Positions 7,547-15,178 are shown, counted from the stretch's first letter. The stretch is DNA of 23,923 nt from JAAYRQ01 sp035647235 (GCA_964514235.1 CAZEPV010000025.1:1-23923), one strand, 5' to 3'. Numbers and translations: made by a program. Notes: a model not told the origin generated them from the letters alone.

Positions 7547-7614
7547 ATTTCCCCTCCCGTTTTTACTGCTCTTCCTTATTTATATTTTACCATTATTTTT
7601 GGATTTTAGAAGTA

Positions 7615-7633
7615 GGGGGAGAAATCCTCCCCC
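7615..7633 (-). terminator. Stem-loop behind the SDR operon
   Basis: GGGGGAG/CTCCCCC stem with 5-nt loop, 17 bp past the SDR stop. The T run is weak, so this is a probable rather than certain terminator for the ACAD-TetR-APH-SDR operon. Confidence 0.6.
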
Positions 7634-7649
7634 CGCAGCAAGTAAGTGC

Positions 7650-8414
7650 TTAGGCCAAGAGGCCGCCATCCACAATGATGCTGGAACCAGTAGTGTAGGA
7701 AGAAGCATCTGAGGCTAGGTAGAGTACAGCTCCACACATTTCGCTGGGTTGGGCGGGACGATGGAGTGGTATCTGGGGTAGGAGATAGTTTTCCATTAAT
7801 TCTTCATTATCTATCATTACAGAAGTAAATTTTGTAGCGGTTAGACCAGGCAGAAGTGCATTAACTCGCACTTTAGCTGGGGCTAATTCTTTGGCGAATG
7901 ATTTGGTTAGGGCGATGACTCCCGCCTTAGTAACAGAATAAATACCCTGCATAGGCGGAGGGCTAATGCCATTAACCGATGCGATATTAATTATGGTGCC
8001 ACCCCCGCTTTTTTTCATTAACCTGCCCCCGTATTGGCACATGAGGAAGGTCCCCTTTAGGTTGACTTCCATAGTTTTATCCCAGGCTTCTTCGGGCGCA
8101 TCTAATATTTCCCCGAAATAAAAGTTAGTGGCAGCATTATTGACCAGAATATCTAGCCTGCCATAAGTATTTTCCACATGATTAAATAGATTTTCGATAT
8201 CGGACAGGACACCATTGTGACACACATGGGCTACTGCTTTACCCCCCTTAGCACGAATGGCCTCCTCGACCTCAGGTAGTCCGCTCATATTCTTATTAGT
8301 TATTATCACTTCTGCCCCGTATTCAGCTAGTGTCTTGGCTATGTTTTCCCCGATTCCCCTACTAGCACCAGTAACAAGGGCAACTTTATCCTTTAAACTG
8401 AAATCCACTATCAT
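7650..8414 (-). CDS. SDR-family NAD(P)-dependent dehydrogenase/reductase
   Basis: The protein is 254 residues from the ATG at 8414, chosen because AAGGGGG precedes it; an upstream ATG at 8456 would overlap the kinase gene. Classical short-chain dehydrogenase: TGASRGIG cofactor loop (15-22), NNAA (92-95), and the catalytic set S146 (NIASVNG), Y159 and K163 (YSVTK). The end 'TGSSIIVDGGLLA' is standard. It acts on a hydroxyl/keto group of a small or CoA-linked substrate. As the last gene of the operon with a dehydrogenase and an APH-like kinase, the closest functional model is LvaD (levulinyl-CoA to 4-hydroxyvaleryl-CoA). That assignment is inference. FabG-like or 3-hydroxyacyl roles remain possible. 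Confidence 0.9.
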   Translation of the reverse strand: MIVDFSLKDKVALVTGASRGIGENIAKTLAEYGAEVIITNKNMSGLPEVEEAIRAKGGKAVAHVCHNGVLSDIENLFNHVENTYGRLDILVNNAATNFYFGEILDAPEEAWDKTMEVNLKGTFLMCQYGGRLMKKSGGGTIINIASVNGISPPPMQGIYSVTKAGVIALTKSFAKELAPAKVRVNALLPGLTATKFTSVMIDNEELMENYLLPQIPLHRPAQPSEMCGAVLYLASDASSYTTGSSIIVDGGLLA

Positions 8415-8436
8415 TTTCTTAAACCCCCTTCTCATT

Positions 8437-9507
8437 TTACAAATCTGACCCATCAATCACTTCTAGGGCCTTTTGCTCTAAGGCTTTAATGGGCACCATT
8501 AAAAGTCCGAATCTTTCGTCCTTGGTCTGTCCGTGGTAGAAACGGTAATATATCTGCTGGGCAATAACCGCTAAGCGAAATAGTCCAAAAGTATAATAAA
8601 AGTCGAAATAATCGCTGCTTACCCCCATCAGCTCACAATAATAATCAAACTGTCCTTTCCTGGTCAACATCCCTTCTAAATGGGTGGGCATCTGCCGAAT
8701 TGACTGCATATAGGCTGGATCATCCTTTTCAACCCAATAGCCCAATGAACAACCCAAATCCATCATAGGATCACCCAGTGTTGCCATTTCCCAGTCGAGA
8801 ATACCGATTATTTCGGTGGGTTTAGCTGGGCCTAGGACCGCATTGTCGAACTTAAAATCGTTATGAATAATGCCGACCAGACCTGATTCGCCTGGCATTT
8901 TATCGTGCAGCCAGCCCATGACCCGCTCAAAGTCGGGAGCATCAGGGGTTCTAGCATCCCTATATCTGCCACTCCAACCTTCTACTTGCCGAGTGACATA
9001 GCCCGCTGGTTTGCCGAAATCGGCCAGACCTGCCTTGGCGTAATCTACCGAATGTAGCTGGTATTGGGTTTTGATTAGGTTTTCACTTAGGGTACGGGCA
9101 TCTTGAACTGTGAATTCTAGCCCCTTAGGTAAATCTTGGCGTAGAATAATGCCCGATATGCGTTCCATGACATAGAAAGGTGAGCCTATAATCCCTTCGT
9201 CTTCGGTATATACCAAAGGCTCGGGACAGTAGGGAAAGACTGGTTTTAGGGCGCTTAGTATACGGTATTCCCGCCCCATATCGTGGGCTGTTTTGGCCTT
9301 CCTGCCGAATGGAGGGCGGCGCAGTACCATCTCTTTTTCCCCGACCTTCACGAAGTAGGTCAGGTTAGAAAAGCCGCTCGGGAACTGCTTTATCTCTATA
9401 TCCCCCTCCAGGCTCGGAATATGCTCCTTTAGAAATGCAAATACCTTTTGCTTATCGAGTTCCTCACCACTTCTGATGGAGGTAGCCCGATCTGTCAATT
9501 TACTCAT
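8437..9507 (-). CDS. APH-like phosphotransferase, ACAD10/11 (LvaA) type
   Basis: The protein is 356 residues; GGAGGT precedes the ATG. The kinase core is complete: a Gly/Ser loop 'FPSGFSNLTYFV' (42-53), 'VLRRPPFG' (61-68) as in acyl-CoA-linked APH proteins, the catalytic loop IIHNDFKFDN (213-222, D217 and N222), and the metal-binding 'ILDWEMATLGDPMMDLG' (236-252, D238). This subfamily is not an antibiotic-resistance enzyme. It matches the kinase half of ACAD10/ACAD11 and LvaA, which phosphorylate the 4-hydroxyl of 4-hydroxyacyl-CoA. Two genes upstream in the operon lies the matching dehydrogenase. In Pseudomonas LvaA needs the small partner LvaB; no such gene is visible here. Confidence 0.88.
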   Translation of the reverse strand: MSKLTDRATSIRSGEELDKQKVFAFLKEHIPSLEGDIEIKQFPSGFSNLTYFVKVGEKEMVLRRPPFGRKAKTAHDMGREYRILSALKPVFPYCPEPLVYTEDEGIIGSPFYVMERISGIILRQDLPKGLEFTVQDARTLSENLIKTQYQLHSVDYAKAGLADFGKPAGYVTRQVEGWSGRYRDARTPDAPDFERVMGWLHDKMPGESGLVGIIHNDFKFDNAVLGPAKPTEIIGILDWEMATLGDPMMDLGCSLGYWVEKDDPAYMQSIRQMPTHLEGMLTRKGQFDYYCELMGVSSDYFDFYYTFGLFRLAVIAQQIYYRFYHGQTKDERFGLLMVPIKALEQKALEVIDGSDL

Positions 9508-9524
9508 AATTAGACCTCCGCAAA

Positions 9525-10208
9525 TTATTTTTTAAGCAGAATCGCCTCTGCTGTGTCGATTACGAAGTCGGCATAATCGTCTACGGATATTTTGCGGCTT
9601 CTATACTTCCATCTTTTCAAATACCAATCCTGTAAAATTGCTTTAATAACTGCAGCTACTAATACGGCGTTTTCATGGGCGAAAATCCCTTCTTTATTAC
9701 CTTCCTCGATGATATCAATAAATATTTTCTCGGTTTCTAGTTCATTTTCTATAACCCGTTTCTGTTCTACTTTCGGTAAGTTTCGGGCTTCAATATAATT
9801 AAAATAAAACCAGGTACTCATTACTTCTGATAAATATATATGCGTTTTTATGGCTATCTGCAGCTTCTCCCTTGGGCTAGCGTCTGCAGGAATCTGCTCT
9901 CTTAGTACCTGATAGGCAATCTGCCGACCTTGGGTTAGTATTAGGATTAAGAGTTCCTCCTTGCTGGTAAAGTAGGAGTACAAGGCCCCCCGACTTAGAC
10001 CAGAAGCAGCGGAAAGATCCCTAATACTCATAGCTTGGAAACTTTTTTTACTGCAAATATCTAATGTAGCGTCAATTATCTTGATTAAGTTAGTGATGAC
10101 TGTCTTTTCCTTTTTTACCTTGATGGAACTGCGGTTCTGTTCGAGAATCTGAGCAGAAATCTGCTCTTTGGATACATTAACCATTTTCTTAAATTCTTTG
10201 TAATTCAT
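9525..10208 (-). CDS. TetR-family transcriptional regulator
   Basis: The protein is 227 residues. An N-terminal extension of about 35 residues is followed by the TetR HTH: 'MSIRDLSAASGLSRGALYSYF' region, residues 60-80, then 'TSKEEL'. The rest is a helical ligand-binding domain that is not diagnostic. The gene lies inside the operon, 26 bp after the dehydrogenase and 17 bp before the kinase, so it is co-transcribed with the genes it likely controls. A candidate operator is the palindrome at 11516-11539 between the divergent promoters. The start is uncertain: the ATG at 10208 has only a distant AAAGGA, and the in-frame ATG eight codons on has no better site. An acyl-CoA or free-acid ligand is plausible but not shown. 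Confidence 0.85.
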   Translation of the reverse strand: MNYKEFKKMVNVSKEQISAQILEQNRSSIKVKKEKTVITNLIKIIDATLDICSKKSFQAMSIRDLSAASGLSRGALYSYFTSKEELLILILTQGRQIAYQVLREQIPADASPREKLQIAIKTHIYLSEVMSTWFYFNYIEARNLPKVEQKRVIENELETEKIFIDIIEEGNKEGIFAHENAVLVAAVIKAILQDWYLKRWKYRSRKISVDDYADFVIDTAEAILLKK

Positions 10209-10234
10209 TTGCAGTTGACCAATCCTTTAACTTA

Positions 10235-11428
10235 TTAATCCAAATCCCTAAGTATAGCACGGGCTACACTCATTTTATGAACTTCATCCGTACCATCATA
10301 AATCCTAGCTGCACGCTCGTGACGGAAAAAGTAGGCTATGATGGTATCATCGGTCATGCCTAATCCCCCATGCACTTGCAGGGCGCGGTCGACTACTTTT
10401 TGCATGACGTCGGCTACGAAAAATTTGATTAGGGAAATGTCGACTCGGGCTGCTTTTTGCCCTAGGTTGTCAATTTGCCAAGCGGCGTGCAGGGTCATTA
10501 GTCTAGCTGCTTGTATCTGGGCGGCTGATTCGGCTATCATGGCCTGGATAATTTGTTTGGTGGCTAGTGTCGAGCCATCGGGTGAGATTATTCTTTCCTT
10601 AGCTCGACGACACATGAGTTCAAAGGCTCGGTTACATACACCTAACCAACGCATACAATGGTGTATCCTTCCTGGTCCTAACCTTTCCTGGGCAATGGCA
10701 AATCCTTGACCTTCGGGGCCCAAAAGGTTAGTCTGGGGAACCCGACAGGATTGGAATAATACTTCGGCATGGCTGCCGTAACCGCCCCCTGTATGTCCCA
10801 TTACGGGGATATTGCGAACTAGATTAAAGCCTGGGTTATCTGTAGGAACAATAATCATGCTAGCCCGTTGGTGGCGATGGGCGTCGGGATTAGTCACCGC
10901 CATACAAATAGTAAATGCAGCCCCATCCGCTGCGGTGGTGTACCATTTTTGCCCATTGATGATGTAATCATCCCCATCTTTTACGGCAGTGGTATCCATC
11001 ATAACGGGGTTGGAACCTGCCAACTCGACTTCAGTCATGGAAAAACAACTACGTATTTCGCCTGCCACTAGTGGCTTGAGATACTTCTCCTTCTGTTCCT
11101 CAGTGCCAAACATATGCAGTATCTCCATGTTACCTGCATCGGGAGCCTGGCAGTTGAAGGTGTAATGACCTAGTGGGGTCCTGCCTAGGGCTTCGGATAC
11201 TAAGCCATGTTCTACTAAATTAAGCCCCATACCCCCATATTCGGGTTCCTGGTTAGGCGCCCACAGTTCCATTTGCTTGACCATAGCCCTTTTTTCCTCG
11301 AGAATCGGCTCTAATTCCGTAAAATCTTGGGTGAGAAAATCGTGTTCCAGAGGTATTAATTCCTTGTCTACAAATTCGTTAATCATCCCTATAATAGTTT
11401 TCATTTTGTCCGAAATTGCAAAATCCAT
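10235..11428 (-). CDS. Acyl-CoA dehydrogenase, ACAD10/11 (LvaC) type
   Basis: The protein is 397 residues, normal for the family; AAAGGAGG precedes the ATG. All ACAD blocks are present: 'CFSMTEVELAGSNP' (128-141) and 'INGQKWYTT' (157-165) of the FAD/substrate sheet, 'GPGRIHHCMRWLG' (251-263), 'QVHGGLGMTDD' (351-361) and 'ARIYDGTDEVH' (374-384). GPGRIHHCMR and the D-x-x-DEVH ending are hallmarks of the ACAD10/11-like group. The residue aligned with the usual catalytic Glu of MCAD is Asp378, as in ACAD10/11. In LvaC/ACAD11 this domain handles 4-phosphoacyl-CoA and loses phosphate to give an enoyl-CoA. A plain FAD-linked dehydrogenase using the divergent ETF is the alternative. First gene of its operon. 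Confidence 0.92.
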   Translation of the reverse strand: MDFAISDKMKTIIGMINEFVDKELIPLEHDFLTQDFTELEPILEEKRAMVKQMELWAPNQEPEYGGMGLNLVEHGLVSEALGRTPLGHYTFNCQAPDAGNMEILHMFGTEEQKEKYLKPLVAGEIRSCFSMTEVELAGSNPVMMDTTAVKDGDDYIINGQKWYTTAADGAAFTICMAVTNPDAHRHQRASMIIVPTDNPGFNLVRNIPVMGHTGGGYGSHAEVLFQSCRVPQTNLLGPEGQGFAIAQERLGPGRIHHCMRWLGVCNRAFELMCRRAKERIISPDGSTLATKQIIQAMIAESAAQIQAARLMTLHAAWQIDNLGQKAARVDISLIKFFVADVMQKVVDRALQVHGGLGMTDDTIIAYFFRHERAARIYDGTDEVHKMSVARAILRDLD

Positions 11429-11481
11429 ATACTTCTCCTCCTTTGCTAAATTTACTTTTTACAAAGTTAGTAACTAAGTCC

Positions 11482-11510
11482 AGAATAACCATTAATACGC
11501 AATAAGTCAA
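11482..11510 (-). promoter_or_regulatory. Promoter of the ACAD-TetR-APH-SDR operon
   Basis: On the minus strand: TTGACT (11510-11505), 17-bp spacer, TATTCT (11487-11482). 53 bp before the ATG. Good sigma-A-type match. Confidence 0.65.
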
Positions 11511-11515
11511 TAGTA

Positions 11516-11539
11516 AAAAGGACGGATGTCCGTTTTTTT
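11516..11539. promoter_or_regulatory. Palindromic operator candidate between divergent promoters
   Basis: The core ACGGATGTCCGT (11522-11533) is flanked by A and T runs that extend the symmetry to 24 bp with two mismatched pairs. It lies between the two -35 boxes (minus at 11505-11510, plus at 11541-11546), so one bound protein could control both operons. It is the natural candidate site for the TetR protein encoded in the operon. It resembles a terminator hairpin, but no gene ends here. Confidence 0.55.
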
Positions 11540-11540
11540 A

Positions 11541-11569
11541 TTGACATTTATCCTATATGGAAATAGTAT
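11541..11569 (+). promoter_or_regulatory. Promoter of etfB-etfA
   Basis: Consensus TTGACA (11541-11546), 17-bp spacer, weaker -10 TAGTAT (11564-11569), 41 bp before the etfB start. Confidence 0.55.
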
Positions 11570-11610
11570 GATAATAATGAAATTCCTATTAAAATATGGG
11601 AGGGATCTTA

Positions 11611-12387
11611 GTGAAAATCCTCGTTTGTATAAAACAAGTGCCCAGCCAGGAAGCGACCTTTAGGGTCGAGGAAAAAAAGGCTGGGCTTACCTATGATGAA
11701 AAAACTTCTTATTGGATCAACCGCTATGATGAACACGCCATCGAAGCGGCCCTGCAAATAAAGGAAAAAATCCCTAATTCATCAGTCGATATAATATCCA
11801 TCGGGCCCAAGCGAGTGCAAAGTGCCATCAGGCGTGGTTTGGAAATGGGGGCTGAAGGGGGCTTTCATCTGCTATATGATAATGAGGGTTACATTAGCCC
11901 CGCTGTTAAATCGCGCCTTTTAGCTGGGTTCGCCGCTGACCGTGATTACGACCTAATTCTTACGGGGGTCATGTCAGAGGATATGATGTCGGGGCAAACG
12001 GGGCCGATGTTGGCAGCTAGGCTGAATATCCCCTCCGCTACTTCGGTTATGGGGCTAGAAGTCGATATGGAAGCTGGAACCATTCATGTAGAAAGGGAAC
12101 TGGATTCGGGGCAAAGATCCAGCATGGACTTGAACCTGCCTGCCTTAATAGCAGTGCAATCGGGTATTAACCGCCCCCGCTACCCTTCCTTTTCCAATGT
12201 AATGCGAGCCAAAAAAAACCAAATAATTGAGATTGAAGCTGAGGAACCTGAATTTGCCCACAATTATGAAAGGATTGTGGAAATCTTAGATATAAAATCT
12301 GACCGTGCAGGGCTTAGGCTGGAAGGAACTAGGGAAGAAAAAGCGCGAGAGTTGAGGCAAATCCTTTACGAAAAATCTTTACTATAG
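11611..12387 (+). CDS. etfB: Electron transfer flavoprotein beta subunit
   Basis: The protein is 258 residues from a GTG start at 11611, preferred over the ATG at 11596 because GGGAGGG lies 6 nt before it and the protein then starts VKILVCIKQVP, the family's normal N-terminus. Features: 'YDEHAIEAALQIKE' (39-52), the AMP/nucleotide-binding 'DLILTGVMSEDMMSGQTGPMLAA' zone (114-136), and the ETF-beta signature 'AVQSGINRPRYPSFSNVMRAKKN' region (181-203). With EtfA it carries electrons from acyl-CoA dehydrogenases to the membrane. It is divergent from the dehydrogenase operon and 12 bp ahead of etfA, so ETF supply is tied to that operon. Confidence 0.95.
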   Translation: MKILVCIKQVPSQEATFRVEEKKAGLTYDEKTSYWINRYDEHAIEAALQIKEKIPNSSVDIISIGPKRVQSAIRRGLEMGAEGGFHLLYDNEGYISPAVKSRLLAGFAADRDYDLILTGVMSEDMMSGQTGPMLAARLNIPSATSVMGLEVDMEAGTIHVERELDSGQRSSMDLNLPALIAVQSGINRPRYPSFSNVMRAKKNQIIEIEAEEPEFAHNYERIVEILDIKSDRAGLRLEGTREEKARELRQILYEKSLL

Positions 12388-12399
12388 AAGGAGGTTACT

Positions 12400-13362
12400 A
12401 TGGCTAACTCTATAATGATAATTTGCGAACAAAATCAGGGAGAAATCCTGCCTGTAACCCGAGAATTAATTACTTGTGCTAATAAACTGGCCAGCCATGA
12501 GCCAGCTCGGATAAAGGCCGTCTTACCTGCTATGATTGCGGATAGACCTAGCCTGGATGGGGTGGACTTGCTCCTGGTGACTAGCCCCGCCTTAGCAGAA
12601 TATTCGGGTGAAGGCTGGGAAAAGGCCGCCCTAATCGCAGTGGAGGAAATAAAACCAGATATTATAATCATAGCCCATACTGCGAGTGGCTATGACTTCG
12701 CCCCCCGTTTGGCCGCGCATTTGGATGCGTCTTGCCTAACTTCGGTAAATGGGGTGGAGTTAGGGGATAATGGAGTAAGATACCGCCGTAGCGGTTTCCA
12801 TGGTAAAGTCGATGTCTTATATGAAGCTGGGCCAGCCCCCTTAGTTATGACGGTCTTGCCTGGTGCTTTCCCTGCTTACGAACCCACCGAAGGAGTCCTG
12901 GCCGCTAGTACGACTAGGGTTCTAGAGGCTGATATTAATTTGGCAAAAACGAAAAACATAGAATCCAGTAGTCCAGATGAAATAAATACCGAACTCGAGG
13001 ATGCCACGGTCATAATAGCAGTCGGACGGGGAATCGGAAAGGCCGAAAATCTACATCTGATTCACGACCTAGCGGCTTGTTTCAACCGTTCCGCGGTGGC
13101 GGGCTCCAGGGTTGCTTGTGATAACGGTTGGATTAAGTACAATGCCCAGATAGGAATGACTGGTAAAAAAGTTTCCCCCCAGCTTTACATAGCCTGCGGA
13201 ATCTCAGGAACTATCCAGCATGTGGTAGGTATTCAAGATGCCCAGACCATAGTGGCTATCAATCGGGACCCAGAGGCTGCCATATTCAGCTATGCGGATA
13301 TTTGTATAGTGGAAGAATTGGAAAAATTCATCCCCGCCTTCCTTAAAACTGCGAAAAAGTGA
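12400..13362 (+). CDS. etfA: Electron transfer flavoprotein alpha subunit
   Basis: The protein is 320 residues; GGAGGT precedes the ATG. The N-terminal half is the ETF alpha/beta domain ('PDIIIIAHTASGYDFAPRLA', 86-105). The C-terminal half binds FAD: 'AVGRGIGKAENL' (207-218), 'VAGSRVACDNGW' (233-244), 'IGMTGKKVSPQLYIACGISG' (251-270), 'IQHVVGIQ' (272-279) and 'IVAINRDPEAAIF' (284-296), matching the classical EtfA signature in order. Length and motifs fit an ordinary ETF alpha. I see no ferredoxin-like N-terminal extension. I cannot tell by eye whether it belongs to a bifurcating type. Last gene of its operon, ending at the terminator at 13474. Confidence 0.95.
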   Translation: MANSIMIICEQNQGEILPVTRELITCANKLASHEPARIKAVLPAMIADRPSLDGVDLLLVTSPALAEYSGEGWEKAALIAVEEIKPDIIIIAHTASGYDFAPRLAAHLDASCLTSVNGVELGDNGVRYRRSGFHGKVDVLYEAGPAPLVMTVLPGAFPAYEPTEGVLAASTTRVLEADINLAKTKNIESSSPDEINTELEDATVIIAVGRGIGKAENLHLIHDLAACFNRSAVAGSRVACDNGWIKYNAQIGMTGKKVSPQLYIACGISGTIQHVVGIQDAQTIVAINRDPEAAIFSYADICIVEELEKFIPAFLKTAKK

Positions 13363-13397
13363 CCGACTGGGGCCTAAGGATGACAGCAAGAAAACTT

Positions 13398-13449
13398 GCC
13401 ACTGAAGACACTGACATCCACTGAATTCTTTTTTGGTACTGATTGACAC
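13398..13449. repeat. Dispersed CACTGA repeat, second copy
   Basis: GCCACTGAAGACACTGACAT and the following CACTGAATTCTTTTTT match, in inverted orientation, the outer arm of the repeat at 2366-2394. ACTGATTGACAC follows at 13438. It is degenerate and has no open frame worth calling. Between etfA and its terminator. Confidence 0.55.
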
Positions 13450-13473
13450 AAGCTGGGATGCCAGAAAAACACT

Positions 13474-13505
13474 AGTAGCCCCGAGCTTACTCGAGGCTAC
13501 TTTTT
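13474..13505 (+). terminator. Intrinsic terminator between convergent etfA and CoA-transferase genes
   Basis: AGTAGCC and CGAG pair with CTCG and GGCTACT around a CTTA loop with one mismatch, followed by TTTTT. The A run after it and weaker A-rich flank before it may let it serve both strands. 25 bp past it lies the stop of the minus-strand gene. Confidence 0.85.
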
Positions 13506-13529
13506 AAAAAACTAAGAATTAAAATAATC

Positions 13530-14873
13530 CTATACTTTTTTATTAGTCCTTCTCCAAATTTTTAGTTTTTCCGCTTCTTTAATTAAGTCATCACGGAAGT
13601 CGGGATGGGCTATGGATATAATTGCCTCCGCCCTTTCCCAAGTGGGCTTAATCGTCATTTGTACAGCACCATATTCAGTAATGATGTAGTCTACCATTTG
13701 TCTAGGGATAGTTGTTATAGAGCCTGCTTCAAATGTAGGGACAATCCGCGAATACATTTTACCTTCATTATCAGAGAAAGTAGAGGATAAGCAAATAAAG
13801 CTGCGACCGTTTTTAGACCATTGAGAACCGAGCACAAAATCCCACATACCACCATTACCCGATATCTGTGTAATACCCATGCTTTCAGCATTGACTTGCG
13901 TGTATAAATCAACTTGAACTGCATTACAAATAGAAATAAAATTATCTAAACGTGCAATAACCCGCGGATCATTAGTGTAATTTACTGGATGGGAAGCCAA
14001 ACCTGGGTTATCATCCATGAAATCATACATCCGCTGACTACCTATGGCAAATGTATAAGCTACCTTATGCCTGTCGATTTCCTTCACCGCACCATTCATA
14101 CGACCAGATTCAATCATATCAACATAGGCGTCAACAAACATTTCCGTATGTCCGCCTAGATTTTTGAGGTCCGAAGCCGCAATAGCTCGACCAACCGCAT
14201 TAGGCATACCCCCAATGCCTAATTGAATACAACATCCATCACGTACATGTTCCATTAAGTGATTAGCAACCTTGATATCTATTTCATCAGGTTCGGCCCC
14301 AGGAAGATCTGGTAATAATTGATCATCAGGTGCTTCGACTATGAAATCTACCATAGAAATATGTACTGATTCTTCAGAACCACCTAGGCATCTAGGCATG
14401 TTCTTATTAACCTCTACAATGGTAACGTTAGACCTTTCCATATTAGCTATGGTCTCGGAATTTTGTGGTCCCAAGTTAAAATAACCATTGGCATCCATAG
14501 GGCACACCTGACTGATGGTCAACTTCCTATTTGGTCCATAACCATCCCGATGGTATCTAGGTGCTTCGTGATAAAGAATTGGTGAATAATAGGCTAGTCC
14601 ATAATTAGATTGTAGAATTCTGGATACCTTACTAAATTGCCAATCTTGATAAATAAAACTGTCTCTTACCTTGGCTACTTCTGGTACTGGTGGAAGCGTA
14701 ACCGCAGAAAATACTTGTACATCTCGGAGCTCATCTTTACGGTTAGCTAAAGCAATATCACAGACGACTGGTTTTCCATTAAAAAACCCGTAATCTACAA
14801 TATCTCCACTTTCAACAACTTTTACGGCTTCTTCTGCACTAACTAATTTGCGCTTATACTCACTCGAAAACAT
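13530..14873 (-). CDS. Acetyl-CoA hydrolase/CoA-transferase family (4-hydroxybutyrate/butyryl-CoA:acetate type)
   Basis: The protein is 447 residues; AGGGGGG lies before the ATG. It moves CoA between a short-chain acyl-CoA and a carboxylate such as acetate through a glutamyl-CoA intermediate. Evidence: 'VCPMDANGYFNLGPQNSET' (123-141), the CoA-binding 'IQLGIGGMPNAVG' (216-228), 'GGHTEMFVDAYVDMIESG' (240-257) with candidate catalytic E244, 'SGNGGMWDFVLGS' and 'YIITEYGAV' near the C-terminus. These fit the butyryl-CoA:acetate and 4-hydroxybutyrate CoA-transferase group. The exact acid cannot be assigned. It is a separate transcription unit between the two catabolic clusters and could activate the acid used by the ACAD/kinase operon. 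No sign of decay. Confidence 0.9.
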   Translation of the reverse strand: MFSSEYKRKLVSAEEAVKVVESGDIVDYGFFNGKPVVCDIALANRKDELRDVQVFSAVTLPPVPEVAKVRDSFIYQDWQFSKVSRILQSNYGLAYYSPILYHEAPRYHRDGYGPNRKLTISQVCPMDANGYFNLGPQNSETIANMERSNVTIVEVNKNMPRCLGGSEESVHISMVDFIVEAPDDQLLPDLPGAEPDEIDIKVANHLMEHVRDGCCIQLGIGGMPNAVGRAIAASDLKNLGGHTEMFVDAYVDMIESGRMNGAVKEIDRHKVAYTFAIGSQRMYDFMDDNPGLASHPVNYTNDPRVIARLDNFISICNAVQVDLYTQVNAESMGITQISGNGGMWDFVLGSQWSKNGRSFICLSSTFSDNEGKMYSRIVPTFEAGSITTIPRQMVDYIITEYGAVQMTIKPTWERAEAIISIAHPDFRDDLIKEAEKLKIWRRTNKKV

Positions 14874-14894
14874 TACAATCCCCCCTCATATTTT

Positions 14895-14933
14895 GGCATA
14901 ATGAAATAATTATGCCATTTCATAATAATTATA
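14895..14933 (-). promoter_or_regulatory. Putative -10 and inverted-repeat operator upstream of the CoA-transferase gene
   Basis: On the minus strand a TATAAT (14933-14928) is followed 11 nt later by the perfect inverted repeat GGCATAAT-N6-ATTATGCC (14895-14916). The -35 is not convincing. The position of the repeat around the expected start of transcription suggests a repressor site. The rest of the gap (14934-15097) is A/T rich. It holds one weak TCCCCA/TGGGGA stem (15004-15025) and nothing else I recognise. Confidence 0.45.
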
Positions 14934-15097
14934 CATAAAGATTGATGAATTTGATAGACTTGATTTAATTTTCTTAATAATTAAAACAAAATGACAAATA
15001 AAGTCCCCAGCCACCTAGTTGGGGAAATTGTAGAAATTGATTGACGAAGCATATGCGGAAATGGCATTTGGCTATCTTTTACATAATTACATAATAC

Positions 15098-15133
15098 AAG
15101 GGGCAGCCTACCTGAACTGGCATGCTGCCCCTT
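15098..15133 (-). terminator. Stem-loop behind the isochorismatase-like gene
   Basis: AAGGGGCAGC/GCTGCCCCTT, a perfect 10-bp stem with a 16-nt loop, 45 bp past the stop. No clear T run follows on the minus strand, so it may be a weak terminator or an mRNA-end structure. Confidence 0.55.
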
Positions 15134-15178
15134 GACACATTAATATTTATATTTTACAAAATTATCTACCAGAAACTA

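Noticed and set aside
8437..9507. Aminoglycoside resistance kinase
   Set aside because: The VLRRPPFG and LDWEMATLGDP motifs and the acyl-CoA operon context place it with ACAD10/11-type kinases.
11516..11539. Palindrome as an intrinsic terminator
   Set aside because: It looks like one (stem plus T run), but no gene ends there; it lies between two divergent starts.
11596..11610. ATG at 11596 as the etfB start
   Set aside because: The GGGAGGG within it serves the GTG at 11611, which gives the family's usual N-terminus.
12400..13362. Electron-bifurcating ETF
   Set aside because: No sign can be read by eye that separates it from ordinary ETF, and no partner typical of bifurcation is adjacent.
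15004..15025. TCCCCA/TGGGGA stem as a terminator
   Set aside because: Short stem, no T run, and no gene ends next to it.
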